From CAWGUU01 sp963825765 (GTDB lineage: Bacteria > Actinomycetota > Acidimicrobiia > Acidimicrobiales > AC-14): a DNA stretch of 64,000 bases. Of this stretch, positions 1 through 8,204 are shown in pieces. The position numbers were made by a program, and so were the translations under genes. Position 1 is the stretch's first letter, and each line of letters opens with the position of its first letter. The notes under the pieces were generated by a model that was not told where the DNA came from, searched no databases, and saw only the letters and a list, made by a program, of their open reading frames with translations. The DNA lies in assembly GCA_963825765.1 (NCBI GenBank), contig CAWGUU010000003.1, positions 186,001 through 250,000 on the forward strand. The letters run 5' to 3'.

Positions 1-1755
1 CATCCGGGCCCACTCCACCGGCACCACCTCCACCACCGGCCGGTCGCAGATCACCATCCCCCCCGAGTGGATGCCCAGGTGGCGGGGAAAGCCCTGGATC
101 TGGCGGGCCAGGTCGAGCACCGGCTGGGGGACGTCGCAGTCGTCGGCCGGCGTCCCTGTTGCATTGATTGGGAGCTGGTAGCCGTCGACCTGCTTGGACC
201 AGGCGTCGAGGGCGCCGGGGGGATGGCCGAGGGCCCGGCCCATGTCGCGCACCGCCGACTTGGGCCGGTAGGTGATGACGTTGGCCACCTGGGCCGCGTT
301 CTCCCGCCCGTAGCGGTTGTAGACGTACTGGATGGCCTCCTCCCGCCGGTCGTGCTCGATGTCGACGTCGATGTCGGGGGGACCGTCGCGCTCGGGTGAC
401 AGGAACCGCTCGAAGAGCAGCTTCAGGCTCACCGCGTCGGCGTTGGTGATGCCCAGGGCGTAGCAGACGGCGCTGTTGGCCGCCGACCCCCGCCCCTGGC
501 AGTAGATGTCGTTGCGGCGGCAGAACTGGACGATGTCCCAGACGATGAGGAAGTAGCCGGGGAAGCCGAGGGCGTCGATCATGGCCAGCTCGTGCTCGAT
601 CTGGCGGTAGGCGCCGGGCACCCGTTCGGTGGGACCGGGCCGGCCGTAGCGCTCCTCCGCCCCCCGCATCGTGAGCTCCCGCAGCCAGCTCATCTCGGTG
701 TGGCCGTCGGGCACCGGGTAGTCGGGCAGGTTGGGGGCGACGAGGCGCAGGTCGAAGGCGCAGTCGCGGCCGATCTCGGCCGCCCGCTCGACCGCGCCGG
801 GGTAGCGGGCGAAGCGGCGGGCCTGCTCCGCGCCCGACCGCAGGCAGGCCGACGCCGACGCCGGCAGCCAGCCGTCGAGCTCGTCGAGGGACCGGCGGGC
901 CCGCACCGCGGCGAGGGCGGTGGCCAGGGGACGGCGGGCCGGGGTGGCGTAGTGGACGTTGTTGGTGGCCACCACGTCGACGCCCGCCTCGGCCGCCAGG
1001 GCGACGAGGGCGTCGTTGCGAGCCGAGTCGAGGGGGTCGCCGTGGTCCCAGAGCTCGACGGCCACGCTGTCGCGCCCGAAGGCGTCTGTCAGGAGGGCCA
1101 GCTCGCGGCCGGCGGCGGCCGGGCCGCTGTCGACGAGGGCCGCCGGCACCGTGCCTTTCCGACAGCCGGTGAGAACCTGCCACCGCCCACCGTGGCTGTC
1201 GGCCAGGTCGTCGAGCGACGCTTTGGGCAGGCCCTTCTCGCCCGCTCGCATGTGGGCGGCGCTGGCCGCCCTGCTCAGGCGGGCGTAGCCGTCGGGGTCG
1301 CGGGCCAGCACCAGCAGGTGGCGGCCCTCGGGGTCGGGCGCGCCCTGCTGCGACCGGCGCGGGAGGTCGAGGGTGAGCTCGGTGCCGAAGACGGTGGGCA
1401 CGCCGAGGGCGGCCGCCGCCTCGGCGAAGCGGACGATGCCGTAGAAGCCGTCGTGGTCGGTGAGGGCCAGGGCTTCCAGCCCCAGCCGGGCCGCCTCCTC
1501 GGCCAGCTCCTCGGGGTGGGACGCCCCGTCGAGGAAGCTGAAGTTGGAGTGGCAGTGCAGCTCGGCGTAGGGGACGGACCGGTGTCGATCGGATAGTGGG
1601 CGGCGAGTGGTGGCGGGAGAAGGGGGTGGGGGTGGCTGGTACGGGCCCCGCTTGTTGGACCAGGCCGGGCTGTCGCCCCCGTCGGCCGTCGGCGGCCGGC
1701 CCGACAGCCGCCGCTCGAGCTCCGACCACGGCATCGGAGGATTGATCCACCCCAC
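1..1755 (-). CDS. dnaE2: Error-prone DNA polymerase DnaE2 (ImuC), C-terminus cut by window edge
   Basis: Translesion polymerase of the C family, the catalytic unit of the SOS mutasome with ImuA and ImuB. The first 585 codons are present; the family is usually about 1,050 residues, so the gene continues beyond position 1. The N-terminal PHP domain is seen in AELHCHSNFSFLDGAS, and the polymerase catalytic aspartates in PDIDVDIEHDRRE at about residues 455-468, after FCRRNDIYCQGRGSAANSA. I chose the GTG at 1755 because it gives MGWINPPMPWSELERRL, which fits the family N-terminus (MGW-NPP); the ATG at 1734 would lose this. The start lies 8 nt after a -10-like TACAGT and 15 nt downstream of a perfect LexA box, so it looks SOS-induced and leaderless. 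imuB ends 58 nt upstream on the same strand. Confidence 0.95.
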   Translation of the reverse strand, partial: MGWINPPMPWSELERRLSGRPPTADGGDSPAWSNKRGPYQPPPPPSPATTRRPLSDRHRSVPYAELHCHSNFSFLDGASHPEELAEEAARLGLEALALTDHDGFYGIVRFAEAAAALGVPTVFGTELTLDLPRRSQQGAPDPEGRHLLVLARDPDGYARLSRAASAAHMRAGEKGLPKASLDDLADSHGGRWQVLTGCRKGTVPAALVDSGPAAAGRELALLTDAFGRDSVAVELWDHGDPLDSARNDALVALAAEAGVDVVATNNVHYATPARRPLATALAAVRARRSLDELDGWLPASASACLRSGAEQARRFARYPGAVERAAEIGRDCAFDLRLVAPNLPDYPVPDGHTEMSWLRELTMRGAEERYGRPGPTERVPGAYRQIEHELAMIDALGFPGYFLIVWDIVQFCRRNDIYCQGRGSAANSAVCYALGITNADAVSLKLLFERFLSPERDGPPDIDVDIEHDRREEAIQYVYNRYGRENAAQVANVITYRPKSAVRDMGRALGHPPGALDAWSKQVDGYQLPINATGTPADDCDVPQPVLDLARQIQGFPRHLGIHSGGMVICDRPVVEVVPVEWARM

Positions 1756-1763
1756 ATCCGCCG

Positions 1764-1769
1764 ACTGTA
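1764..1769 (-). promoter_or_regulatory. -10-like hexamer of dnaE2
   Basis: TACAGT on the minus strand, 1 nt downstream of the LexA box and 8 nt before the GTG start of dnaE2. Transcription starting at the usual distance would begin at or next to the start codon. Inferred from sequence only. Confidence 0.45.
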
Positions 1770-1770
1770 G

Positions 1771-1786
1771 CCGAACGTATGTTCGA
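1771..1786 (-). promoter_or_regulatory. LexA (SOS) box upstream of dnaE2
   Basis: CGAAC-GTAT-GTTCG, a perfect match to the actinobacterial LexA operator core, placed directly upstream of the -10-like hexamer. It gives dnaE2 its own SOS promoter although it follows imuA-imuB on the same strand. Confidence 0.9.
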
Positions 1787-1813
1787 TACCTCTCGCGAGG
1801 ACGTGCAGCTCAG

Positions 1814-3391
1814 TCAGTCGTAGGTGGCCTCCACCGACCAGCGGCCACCCTCCACGACGAGGAGGTGGGCGGCGCCGTCGGCGGTGACGACCTGGGCACG
1901 CGCCCGGCGACGGTGGGCGGCGGGATCCCACCATCGCTCGTCGACCGGCCACGGCCCGGCCCACGCCGTGACCTCGACGACGGGCCCACCGGCCAGCGAC
2001 AGCCAGGCCGGCGGAGCGGTGGCGGTGGCCCGCCCGGTGACGGCCACCGGTCGCCCGGCGGCATCGGTGACGTCGGCCGGCGGAGGCACAGGATGGACGG
2101 TGGCCGGTGCCGGCGGCGGGATCCTCCCCGGCCACGGCGGCGGGGGCGTGGTCGGCCCCGGCGAGGAATCCCCCCACGGGCTCAGGCTGATCTGCTCCGC
2201 CGGCCCGCGGCCGCCGCCGCCGGTGGCGGTGACCACCGACGCCTGGCCGAGCACCCCCTGCACCCGGGCCAGGGCCCGCGCCGCCCGCTCGGCCGCCGCC
2301 CTGTCGCCCCCCCAGAAACCCTGCTGGCGACCCTCGTCGGGCCCGACCTCCTCGGGCGTCAGGCGGAGCAGCACCATGCCACCGCCGGCGTCGTCACCAG
2401 GGTTCTCGGCGCCCGGCCGTCCGCTGAGCCACCCGTCCAGCTGCCAGCGGACCCGTTCGGCCATCGCCGCGGCGGTGAGGCCGCCGTCGTTGCGCCAGCG
2501 CCGGGCCAGGGTGTCGCCGTGATCGGTCTCGGCCTCGACCAACACCCGGGTGGCGGCCAGGCCCCGCTCCGCCAGCGCCTGGTGCAGCTCCTCGGCCAGC
2601 GACCTGGCCACGAAGGCGATCGTGTCGGCCCTGTCGGCGGGAGGGTCGAGCTCGGCCGTCACCACCAGGTCGGGCGGTGGGGTGCGGGCGGCCAGCGGTC
2701 GCTCGTCGAGGCCGCGGGCACGCCGGCAGGCGGTGGCCCCCTCGGTGCCGAATCGGGCCAGCACCGCCGGCACGGGCAGGGTGGCCAGGTCGCCCAAGGT
2801 GCGGATACCCAGCCGCACCAGCAGCTCGGGCAGCTCGCCGGGGAGGACCGAGACGGGGAAGGGGGCGAGGAACGACCGGCTCTCCCCCGCCGGGACGACG
2901 GTGGTCACCGGGCCCGGCGCTGGCGACCCGGCGCGGGCGGCGAGGCCGGCAGCCAAACGTCCGTCGGCCACCCCGACGCAGCAGCGGGGAACGCCGTCGC
3001 CCAGCCCCGCCAGGACGTCGTCGACGGCTGCGGTGACCGCCGCCGCCAGCGCCCTGTCGCCGCCGAAGTAGCGCGACGGCCCCCGGGTGGCAAGGGCGCA
3101 CGCCCCCGGGCGCAGGATCTCCACCGCCGGCGTGAACGCCTCCACCGCCGCCACCACCGGCTCGAAGGCCCGTGCGTCACGGCCCTGATCGTCGGCCACC
3201 AGGACCAGGCCGGGGCAGCGGGCCTCGGCCTGCCGCCGGCGCAGTCCCGTCTCCACGCCCTCGGCCCGGGCCGCGGCCGAGCACGCCACCACCCGGTTGG
3301 CCGCCACCACCGCCACCGGCCGGTCGAGCGCCGACCCCGACGCCACGACCGGCCAGTCGGGGCACACGACAACCAGGTGCCGAACCGTCAC
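1814..3391 (-). CDS. imuB: ImuB, Y-family polymerase-like mutasome subunit
   Basis: Non-catalytic Y-family relative that links DnaE2 to the sliding clamp in SOS mutagenesis. The start VRHLVVVCPDWPVVASGSAL has the CPDWP signature of ImuB instead of the catalytic Asp-Met-Asp of true Y polymerases. Fingers, thumb and little-finger-like parts follow, with LPELLVRLGIRTLGDLATLP as the helix-hairpin-helix region. Near the C-terminus EQISLSPWGD resembles the conserved clamp-binding stretch of actinobacterial ImuB. The GTG start overlaps the imuA stop by 4 nt (GTGA), so both are translated from one mRNA under the LexA box at 4175. It is 525 aa, normal for the family. Confidence 0.93.
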   Translation of the reverse strand: MTVRHLVVVCPDWPVVASGSALDRPVAVVAANRVVACSAAARAEGVETGLRRRQAEARCPGLVLVADDQGRDARAFEPVVAAVEAFTPAVEILRPGACALATRGPSRYFGGDRALAAAVTAAVDDVLAGLGDGVPRCCVGVADGRLAAGLAARAGSPAPGPVTTVVPAGESRSFLAPFPVSVLPGELPELLVRLGIRTLGDLATLPVPAVLARFGTEGATACRRARGLDERPLAARTPPPDLVVTAELDPPADRADTIAFVARSLAEELHQALAERGLAATRVLVEAETDHGDTLARRWRNDGGLTAAAMAERVRWQLDGWLSGRPGAENPGDDAGGGMVLLRLTPEEVGPDEGRQQGFWGGDRAAAERAARALARVQGVLGQASVVTATGGGGRGPAEQISLSPWGDSSPGPTTPPPPWPGRIPPPAPATVHPVPPPADVTDAAGRPVAVTGRATATAPPAWLSLAGGPVVEVTAWAGPWPVDERWWDPAAHRRRARAQVVTADGAAHLLVVEGGRWSVEATYD

Positions 3392-4143
3392 CCGACCTCG
3401 CTCATCTCGGTCGAGGCTTCGACTCCTCTTGCGGGAGCTGGCACAACTCCCCCTTCAGCTGACGGCAACCACAGCTCGGCCCGGCGCCGGCGGGCGGACG
3501 CCCCCCGCCCGCCGGCCTCCACCTCGACCAGCCGTCCCCGGAGCCGCCCGTGGCCCTTCTCCAGCCCGTGCCACTCGGAGCGGGTGACGGCCAGCCGGAC
3601 GTCGGGCGCCTCGGGCCACGCGACCGCGCCCGACCCGACGACCACGACCACCAGGACCGCACCGCGCTCGCGCGCCCGTCCCGCCAACCGGCGGGCGTCG
3701 GCGGGGCGCACCGTCCGGGCGGCCGAGTTCCAGGCCAGCACCAGGTCGAAGGCGTCGAGCAGGGTGGCGACCACCCAGGCCCACCCTCCCGGCCCGTGAC
3801 CGGCGGAAGGAGCGGGCACCAGCGGGAACCGCTCGAGGGCGACGCCCAGCTCGGCCGCCGCCACCAGCCCCAGCGCCGGGCGGCCGACGGCGGCGCACCA
3901 CGACCCCTCCGCCGACGCCGCCGCGGCCACCGCCAGGGCGAGCGACGTCGAGTGGGCACCCTCGACAGCAACCACCGACCCCCGCCGCACACCCCCCGAC
4001 GGGAACAGCGGCTCGAGGGCGGTGAGCACCGGCAACCGCTGCTCGCCCGCCAGGGAGACCGGAGCGGCCAGCCGGGCAAGGTCCCCGATCGCCGATTGCC
4101 GGACCGCCGATTGCCGGACCGCCGATTGCCGGACCGCGACCAT
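3388..4143 (-). CDS. imuA: ImuA, RecA-like mutasome accessory protein
   Basis: First gene of the imuA-imuB operon; the family is a RecA-fold protein that with ImuB is needed for DnaE2-dependent mutagenesis. The stretch FPSGGVRRGSVVAVEGAHST lies where RecA has its P-loop, but the GxxxxGKT pattern is degenerate, so ATP binding is doubtful. WAWVVATLLDAFDLVLAWNS follows as the second core block. The N-terminus carries three copies of the pentapeptide VRQSA, coded by a 15-bp tandem repeat that I would not expect in the family. ATG 4143 lies 6 nt after a -10-like TAGGAT and is chosen as a leaderless start. 251 aa. Confidence 0.88.
   Translation of the reverse strand: MVAVRQSAVRQSAVRQSAIGDLARLAAPVSLAGEQRLPVLTALEPLFPSGGVRRGSVVAVEGAHSTSLALAVAAAASAEGSWCAAVGRPALGLVAAAELGVALERFPLVPAPSAGHGPGGWAWVVATLLDAFDLVLAWNSAARTVRPADARRLAGRARERGAVLVVVVVGSGAVAWPEAPDVRLAVTRSEWHGLEKGHGRLRGRLVEVEAGGRGASARRRRAELWLPSAEGGVVPAPARGVEASTEMSEVG
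4091..4135 (-). repeat. Three 15-bp tandem repeats inside the imuA 5' end
   Basis: GCCGATTGCCGGACC occurs three times head to tail at 4091, 4106 and 4121. It keeps the frame and encodes (VRQSA)x3 at residues 4-18 of ImuA. The copies are identical, which suggests recent slippage. Confidence 0.95.
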
Positions 4144-4149
4144 CCACCC

Positions 4150-4155
4150 ATCCTA
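4150..4155 (-). promoter_or_regulatory. -10-like hexamer of imuA
   Basis: TAGGAT on the minus strand, 6 nt before the ATG of imuA and 19 nt downstream of the LexA box. The box would then cover the -35 area. Inferred. Confidence 0.45.
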
Positions 4156-4174
4156 CCGAGGCATGACCGCCAAG

Positions 4175-4190
4175 GCGAACGCGTGTTCGA
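4175..4190 (-). promoter_or_regulatory. LexA (SOS) box upstream of imuA
   Basis: CGAAC-GCGT-GTTCG is a perfect core match to the actinobacterial LexA operator. It lies 31 nt before the imuA ATG and should control imuA-imuB. Confidence 0.9.
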
Positions 4191-4291
4191 TAGCAGCGCA
4201 TGCCGTTTCGATCACCCGTCGCGCCCCTATCGGGCGGATCCAGCCCGATTTTGGGGCGCTACCGCTGCAGGAAGTTGCGAAGGCCGAAGGG

Positions 4292-4612
4292 TCAGCCGGT
4301 GGCCATGGGGTCCACGACCTCCACGCCCTCGCGGTAGTAGGTGAAGAGGTCGCGGATGATGTCGTCCATCCCCTCACCCGTGGCGCCGGCCACCAGGTCG
4401 ACGGTGACCATGTTGGAGTAGATGTGCACGCCCTCGACGCCACCGGCGGCGAACAGGCGCCGGGCCAGCTCGTCGGTAGGCCTGTCACCCGTCACCGACT
4501 CCGCCTCGGGATACCGCTCGTGGCCCATACCGGTGAGGCTTCGGTTGAGCTCGAAGACGGCGTGGTCCGACTTGAGCGTCGGCTTGCGGGTGACGGTTAT
4601 CAGCTGTCCCAT
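4292..4612 (-). CDS. NifU/Nfu N-terminal domain protein
   Basis: A 106-aa protein that I match by pattern to the Nfu/NifU N-terminal domain (PF08712 type): LKSDHAVFELNRSLT, then LARRLFAAGGVEGVHIYSNM and VTVDLV...DIIRDLFTYYREGV. In larger proteins this domain sits beside the iron-sulfur scaffold domain; here it stands alone with no cysteine cluster, so a direct Fe-S scaffold role is not supported. ATG 4612 starts MGQLITVTRKP. It is divergent from the permease gene at 4686, with a 73-bp shared intergenic region. It does not look linked to imuA, 101 nt downstream, which has its own promoter. Confidence 0.7.
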   Translation of the reverse strand: MGQLITVTRKPTLKSDHAVFELNRSLTGMGHERYPEAESVTGDRPTDELARRLFAAGGVEGVHIYSNMVTVDLVAGATGEGMDDIIRDLFTYYREGVEVVDPMATG

Positions 4613-4685
4613 ACCGGTCAGGAACAGTAGCCCGCTGGATAGGCTCGCTCCGGAGCGGCGCCGGCGCGGGGGAAGGGGCGACATC

Positions 4686-5930
4686 GTGGAACAGGACCAG
4701 CGGCCGGTACCGGTCAAGACCATCCTGGTCACGATCGGCCTGGTGCTGGCCACCGCCGCCGTGCTGTACCTGGTCCGGCTGCTGGCCCGCATCGAGATGC
4801 TGCTCGTCATCTCCCTGTTCTTCGCCGTCGTGCTCACGCCGTTGGTCGACAGGGTCCACGACCGGATGCGCATCAAGCGCGGCCTCGCCGTCGGCCTGGT
4901 GTTCGTGCTCGTCATCGCCGCGGTGGCCCTCATGATGTTCATCATCATCAAGCCGCTGGTCACCGAGACCCGGGAGTTCGCCAGCAACTTCCCGACCTAC
5001 CTGAGCGACGCCCGCGCCGGCCGAGGTGCCCTCGGCGGACTGGTCGAGCGCTACGAGCTCGACAAGCGGTACGAGGAGAACAAGGACACCATCGAGAACG
5101 CCTTCCGCAACGCCGGCAGCAAGGCGTTCAGCTACGTGGGCAAGGCCTTCTCCGGGGTCTTGACCCTGCTGACCATCCTCGTCCTGAGCTTCATGATGCT
5201 GCTCTACGGCCCGGATCTGACCAACAGCGCCATGTCGGCGATCCCACCACACCGACGAGAACGGGTGAAGGCGGTCGCCGCCGACGCATCCAAGGCGGTG
5301 ACCGGCTACGTCTCCGGCAACCTCCTGATCAGCGCCATTGCCGGCGTCCTGACCTACATCGCCTTGTGGATCCTGGGCGTTCCGTTCAAGGAGGTCCTCG
5401 CCCTGTGGGTGGCCTTCGCCGACCTGATCCCGCTGGTCGGCGCCACGCTGGGGGCGATCCCCACCATCGCGGTGGCGTTCCTCCATTCGGTGCCGGCCGG
5501 CATCGGCGTCGTGATCTTCTACGTCGTCTACCAGCAGTTCGAGAACCACGTGCTGCAGCCGGCCATCATGGCCAGGACGGTGCAGATCAACCAGCTGTTC
5601 GTGCTGGTCTCGGTGCTGGTCGGGGTCGAGCTGGGAGGCTTCGTCGGCGCCATCCTGGCCATTCCCCTCGCCGGCGTGGTGGCGGTCATCGTCCGCGACC
5701 TGTGGGACAACCGGCGGGGCCGGTTCAAGGACGAGGCCACCATCGGCGAGGACGAGGTGCCCGTCTCGGAAGCGATGGAGGACGAGGCCGCGGAACGGGA
5801 CGAGGACGCCAGGGAGGAGGCCGCCGAGGCCGCCGAGGCCGAGGCCGACGCCGAGCCCGCACCGACGCCCGCCCCCACGCCATCGGGTGAGACACCCACC
5901 GCGACACCCACTGGCCCCAGTCCCGACTGA
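4686..5930 (+). CDS. AI-2E transporter family (PerM/YdiK-like) membrane protein
   Basis: Multi-pass membrane protein of 414 aa. Two hydrophobic helices start at residues ~8 and ~37 (ILVTIGLVLATAAVLYLV; MLLVISLFFAVVLTPLVDRV). A soluble helical insert follows, then FSGVLTLLTILVLSFMMLLY, a further group of helices with the family signature LWVAFADLIPLVGATLGAIP, and the QQFENHVLQP motif. The C-terminal ~70 residues are an acidic, Ala/Pro-rich cytoplasmic tail (EDEAAERDEDAREEAAEAAE, then PTPAPTP), not usual for the family core. The GTG at 4686 follows a purine-rich ribosome site (GGGAAGGGG). Its last base overlaps the next ATG (TGATG), so it may be co-translated with the arginine genes; substrate unknown. 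Confidence 0.85.
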   Translation: MEQDQRPVPVKTILVTIGLVLATAAVLYLVRLLARIEMLLVISLFFAVVLTPLVDRVHDRMRIKRGLAVGLVFVLVIAAVALMMFIIIKPLVTETREFASNFPTYLSDARAGRGALGGLVERYELDKRYEENKDTIENAFRNAGSKAFSYVGKAFSGVLTLLTILVLSFMMLLYGPDLTNSAMSAIPPHRRERVKAVAADASKAVTGYVSGNLLISAIAGVLTYIALWILGVPFKEVLALWVAFADLIPLVGATLGAIPTIAVAFLHSVPAGIGVVIFYVVYQQFENHVLQPAIMARTVQINQLFVLVSVLVGVELGGFVGAILAIPLAGVVAVIVRDLWDNRRGRFKDEATIGEDEVPVSEAMEDEAAERDEDAREEAAEAAEAEADAEPAPTPAPTPSGETPTATPTGPSPD

Positions 5931-7156
5931 TGGCGTCGGAGGTCGTCGAGGTCGAGGGCCACATCATCGACTCGCTCATCCTGGCCAAGATCCTCGACGT
6001 CATCATCGACGCCGGGGGCGACTACCGGATGATCGACGTCGACATCGGCCGCACCAGCGTCGATCCCAGCCGGGCCCGGCTGGAGGTGGTCGCCGACGAC
6101 GACGTGCTGCCCGCGTTGATCGCGGAGCTGCACGTGCACGGGGCCAACCCGGTGACCAGCGAGGATGCCGTCCTCGAGCTCGCCGACACCGACGGTGTGC
6201 TGCCGGTCGGGTTCTACTCCACCACCAACCTGCCGACCGAGGTCCGGGTCGGGGGCCGGTGGCTGGCGGTGGCCAACCCGGAGATGGACTGCGCGGTCGT
6301 CGTGCGTCCCGATGGTGGGGATCACACGAACAGCTCAGCCCGGACCGAGCCGATGCACCGGGTGAGAGTGGGGGATCCGGTCGTCGTCGGCACCGGCGGC
6401 GTGCGGGTCAGCCCGCTGGCCAGGCCGCGGGAGACGAGCCCGTTCGAGTTCATGAACTCCGACGTCTCGTCGGAGAAGCCCAAGGAGCTGCTCGTGGCCC
6501 AGGTGGCCGAGCGCCTGCGCCGCGCCCGGACCGCTGGCGGCAAGATCCTGGCCGTGTGCGGGCCGGCCCTCGTCCACACCGGGGCCGGCCCCGACCTGGC
6601 CCGGCTGGTTCGCGGCGGTTGGATCGACGTGCTCTTCGCCGGGAACGGCTTCGCCACCCACGACATCGAGTCGAACGTCCTGGGCACGTCGCTCGGCGTG
6701 CCCCTGGTCGGCAGCGCGCCGTTGGAGGGCGCCCACAGCAACCACCTGCGGGTGATCAACGAGGTGCGGCGCCGGGGATCCATCGCCGCCGCCGTCGCCG
6801 ACGGCTACATCGGCGGAGGGGTGCTCTACGAGTGCGTCGGCCACGACGTGCCGTTCGTGCTGGCCGGCTCGGTGCGCGACGACGGCCCGCTCCCCGACGT
6901 GATCACCGACGTGGTCGCCGCCGCCGACGCCATGCGGGCCCTGATCGCGGGCGTCTCGGTGGCCCTCATGCTGGCGTCGACGCTCCACGCCATCGCCACG
7001 GGGAACATCCTCCCGGCCGGCGTGGAGACGTTCTGCGTCGACATCAACCAGGCCGTCGTCACCAAGCTGGCCGACCGCGGCAGCCACCAGGCCCTCGGCA
7101 TCGTCACCGACGTGGGCCTGTTCGTGCACAGCCTGGCCGAGCACCTGCTCCCTTGA
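5930..7156 (+). CDS. TIGR00300/archaeal-type ornithine cyclodeaminase domain protein
   Basis: 408-aa protein of the LOR/SDH-related, archaeal-type ornithine cyclodeaminase family, which turns ornithine into proline and ammonia with a tightly bound NAD cofactor. Visible: N-terminal VEVEGHIIDSLILAKILDVI and the DYRMIDVDIGRTSVDPSRA block, then the C-terminal nucleotide-binding part with VCGPALVHTGAGPDLARLV, FAGNGFATHDIESNVLGTSL and FCVDINQAVVTKLADRGSHQ. In cyanobacterial AgrE/ArgZ this is the C-terminal half of one polypeptide whose N-terminal half is an arginine dihydrolase; here the dihydrolase is the next gene, overlapping by 1 nt. Product and coupling are inferred from family and context. 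Confidence 0.85.
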   Translation: MASEVVEVEGHIIDSLILAKILDVIIDAGGDYRMIDVDIGRTSVDPSRARLEVVADDDVLPALIAELHVHGANPVTSEDAVLELADTDGVLPVGFYSTTNLPTEVRVGGRWLAVANPEMDCAVVVRPDGGDHTNSSARTEPMHRVRVGDPVVVGTGGVRVSPLARPRETSPFEFMNSDVSSEKPKELLVAQVAERLRRARTAGGKILAVCGPALVHTGAGPDLARLVRGGWIDVLFAGNGFATHDIESNVLGTSLGVPLVGSAPLEGAHSNHLRVINEVRRRGSIAAAVADGYIGGGVLYECVGHDVPFVLAGSVRDDGPLPDVITDVVAAADAMRALIAGVSVALMLASTLHAIATGNILPAGVETFCVDINQAVVTKLADRGSHQALGIVTDVGLFVHSLAEHLLP

Positions 7157-8004
7157 TGGCGCCCCTGAGGTGGGGTCGCCGGTTCCTCGTGTGCCCACCC
7201 GACCACTTCGGCGTGCTCTACGAGATCAACCCGTGGATGCACCGGGAGGTGAAGGTCGACGTCGACGTGGCCCGCGACCAGTGGAGCACGCTCGTCGCCA
7301 ACCTGCGGGCGGCCGGCGCCGAGGTCGAGGTCCTCGACCCTCAACCCGGCCTCCCCGACCTGGTGTTCACGGCCAACGCCGGCACGGTCAACGCCGGGCG
7401 GTTCGTGCCGAGCCGGTTCCGTCACCCCGAGCGCCAGGCCGAGGTCCCCCACTTCCAGGCCTGGTTCGAGGCCGCCGGCTTCGAGGTGGAGCACCTTCCG
7501 GCCACCGTGTCCCACGAGGGGGCGGGCGACTCGCTTCCCTTCCGGGACGTGTTCATCTCCGGCTACCGCCACCGCTCCGACGCCGCCGCCCACGCCCCGC
7601 TGTCCCGGCTGGTGGGGGCGGCCGTCAGGCCCATCGAGCTGGTCGACCCCCGCCTCTACCACTTGGACCTGACGTTCTGCCCTCTCGACGACCGCCGCGC
7701 GCTGGTGGCCCCCCATTTCTGGGACGAGTACGGGCGCCGGGTCGTCTCCGCGCTCGTGCCCGAGCCGTTCCCGCTGGAGGACGACGAGGTCCTGGCCTTC
7801 GCCGCCAACTCGGTGGTGGTCGGCACCACGGTGGTGATGCCGGCGACACCGCCGCGGGTGGGGCGTCAGCTGGAGGCGTGGGGGTTCGACGTGGTGGAGT
7901 CGCCGGTCGGCGAGTTCATGAAGGGTGGCGGCGCCTGCCGGTGCCTCACCCTCGCCCTCGACGTTGCCACTGGGACATCGAGGGAGGTCGGTCGAAAGCC
8001 CTAA
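7156..8004 (+). CDS. Arginine dihydrolase-like amidinotransferase (pentein) protein
   Basis: 282-aa pentein-fold enzyme related to dimethylarginine dimethylaminohydrolases and to the arginine dihydrolase half of cyanobacterial AgrE/ArgZ, which converts arginine to ornithine, CO2 and two ammonia. Seen: FLVCPPDHFGVLYEINPWMH at the N-terminus, LPDLVFTANAG with Asn74 (the Asn that marks the dihydrolase subtype), HEGAGDSLP, YHLDLTFCPL with the catalytic-type His, and GGGACRCLTL with Cys261 as nucleophile. Positions match ArgZ Asn71 and Cys264 as I recall them. ATG overlaps the upstream stop by 1 nt. Together with its neighbour it would give arginine to ornithine to proline. Confidence 0.85.
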   Translation: MAPLRWGRRFLVCPPDHFGVLYEINPWMHREVKVDVDVARDQWSTLVANLRAAGAEVEVLDPQPGLPDLVFTANAGTVNAGRFVPSRFRHPERQAEVPHFQAWFEAAGFEVEHLPATVSHEGAGDSLPFRDVFISGYRHRSDAAAHAPLSRLVGAAVRPIELVDPRLYHLDLTFCPLDDRRALVAPHFWDEYGRRVVSALVPEPFPLEDDEVLAFAANSVVVGTTVVMPATPPRVGRQLEAWGFDVVESPVGEFMKGGGACRCLTLALDVATGTSREVGRKP

Positions 8005-8204
8005 CTCCTGTGCCGGCGCTCGTGGAAGACGACGCTGACGATGGCCAGGCCGAACGCGATCGAAACGACGGCGATGACCAGGTGGACGAACTTGAACGCG
8101 GTCGAGCGCGTGTCGTCGCCCAGGATGTTCCAGACGAACACGACCCAGACGAAGATCGTCCAGGCCGCGGCGCCGAGCAGGATGTTGATGTTCCGGCGGC
8201 TCAC
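8001..8204 (-). CDS. Small SCO4848-like membrane protein
   Basis: 67 aa with two transmembrane helices: ILLGAAAWTIFVWVVFVWNI and FKFVHLVIAVVSIAFGLAIV. The loop NILGDDTRSTAF and the order of helices resemble the SCO4848 family of actinobacterial membrane proteins; function unknown. The GTG start overlaps the rnhB stop by 4 nt, so it is translated with rnhB. Its stop overlaps the end of the convergent dihydrolase gene by 4 nt. Confidence 0.7.
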   Translation of the reverse strand: MSRRNINILLGAAAWTIFVWVVFVWNILGDDTRSTAFKFVHLVIAVVSIAFGLAIVSVVFHERRHRS

